This document shows positions 63,748 through 64,000 of a DNA stretch of 64,000 nucleotides, in pieces. The stretch lies in assembly GCA_003284215.1 (NCBI GenBank), contig QBVW01000001.1, positions 62,001-126,000 of the forward strand. The letters are read 5' to 3'. Numbering within the stretch: position 1 is the stretch's first letter; every line of letters starts with the position of its first letter. The stretch is from SAR86 cluster bacterium AG-313-D11 (GTDB taxonomy: Bacteria; Pseudomonadota; Gammaproteobacteria; Magnimaribacterales; D2472). The notes beneath the pieces are model-generated. The model was not told the DNA's origin. It searched no databases and saw only the letters and a list, made by a program, of their open reading frames with translations. Position numbers and translations under genes: made by a program.

Positions 63748-64000
63748 GTGACAACGTCAAAGAAATTACATCTGCAAATTTTAATCAGGAAGTTCTAGAA
63801 TCAGATCTACCTGTTTTAATTGATTTTTGGGCAGAATGGTGTGGTCCATGCAAACAACTTGCGCCTACAGTCGAAGAAGTTGCTGATGCAATGGTTGGGT
63901 CGGTAAAGGTTTGCAAAATGGATGTAGATTCCAATCAAGATTTGGCAGTTCAATTTGGGGTTAGATCAATCCCAACTCTTTTAATTTTTAAAAATGGTGA
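63744..64000 (+). CDS. trxA: thioredoxin (TrxA), 3' end outside window
   Basis: The frame opens at ATG 63744 overlapping the hemB stop and runs off the window edge (85 residues seen). It contains the thioredoxin active site in IDFWAEWCGPCKQLAPTVEEVA, VCKMDVDSNQDLAVQFGVRSIPTLLIFKNG with the cis-Pro in SIPT. It is a canonical cytoplasmic dithiol reductant. The missing part is only about 20-25 residues for a 108-residue thioredoxin. Confidence 0.95.
   Translation, partial: MSDNVKEITSANFNQEVLESDLPVLIDFWAEWCGPCKQLAPTVEEVADAMVGSVKVCKMDVDSNQDLAVQFGVRSIPTLLIFKNG

Overview
The window is AT-rich, very gene-dense DNA from a Gram-negative bacterium. Many neighbouring genes overlap by 1-40 bp, including convergent pairs whose 3' ends interlock, and only one gap exceeds about 300 bp. 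The gene set (TonB-dependent receptor under a Fur box, LptE, TolC, MltB, PBP2/RodA, ParE/ParC, OxyR-KatG, leuS-lptE-holA order, rsfS-rlmH-mrdA-rodA-mltB-dacA order) points to a gammaproteobacterium. The AT richness and compaction suggest a streamlined marine lineage such as SAR86; that lineage call is inference, not something a marker gene here proves.

Layout. 1-3.5 kb: tail of an unidentified gene, a 54-residue coiled-coil protein missing from the ORF track, a DoxX-type membrane protein, a Fur-controlled TonB-dependent receptor, then a structured non-coding stretch and tRNA-Ala(TGC) with its own promoter. 3.5-10.2 kb: a metallo-hydrolase, a shikimate-kinase-like gene, a minus-strand operon (Bax-inhibitor-like protein, small membrane protein, type II pantothenate kinase), and a second minus-strand operon of overlapping genes (di-iron ferritin-like protein, parallel beta-helix protein, diheme cytochrome). 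10.2-13 kb: a CobS/CobT-like AAA+ and VWA pair with no CobN here. 13-25 kb: catabolic genes (TesB thioesterase, amidohydrolase, alpha/beta hydrolase) and a sugar locus made of an MFS/GPH symporter, an unusual Gfo/Idh/MocA-aldo/keto reductase fusion and a GH3 glycosidase with a PA14 insert, then TauE, a luciferase-like oxidoreductase and a SnoaL-like protein. 25-28.4 kb: divergent oxyR and katG. 28.4-43.8 kb: housekeeping genes (coaD, mutM, enoyl-CoA hydratase, tolC, parE-parC, an ArgD-family aminotransferase, PPi-type phosphofructokinase, mpl, a Lon-N-domain protein). 43.9-50.7 kb: a cell-wall elongation operon (rsfS, rlmH, mrdA, rodA, mltB, dacA, class IV aminotransferase). 50.7-58.4 kb: a minus-strand run dsbD(alpha domain only)-aroQ-accB-accC-leuS-unknown-lptE-holA. 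58.5-64 kb: esterase, double ABC ATPase, ilvD, hemB and the start of trxA.

No CRISPR array, insertion sequence, prophage or rRNA was seen. The most notable items are a 17-bp operator-like palindrome sitting at the -10/+1 region of two separate units (tolC and the di-iron operon, 15 of 17 bases identical); the di-iron/beta-helix/diheme-cytochrome operon; the structured RNA-like region before tRNA-Ala; a dsbD reduced to its alpha domain at its usual locus; an MltB with a LysM insert; the oxidoreductase fusion in the sugar locus; orphan CobST; and a type II pantothenate kinase.
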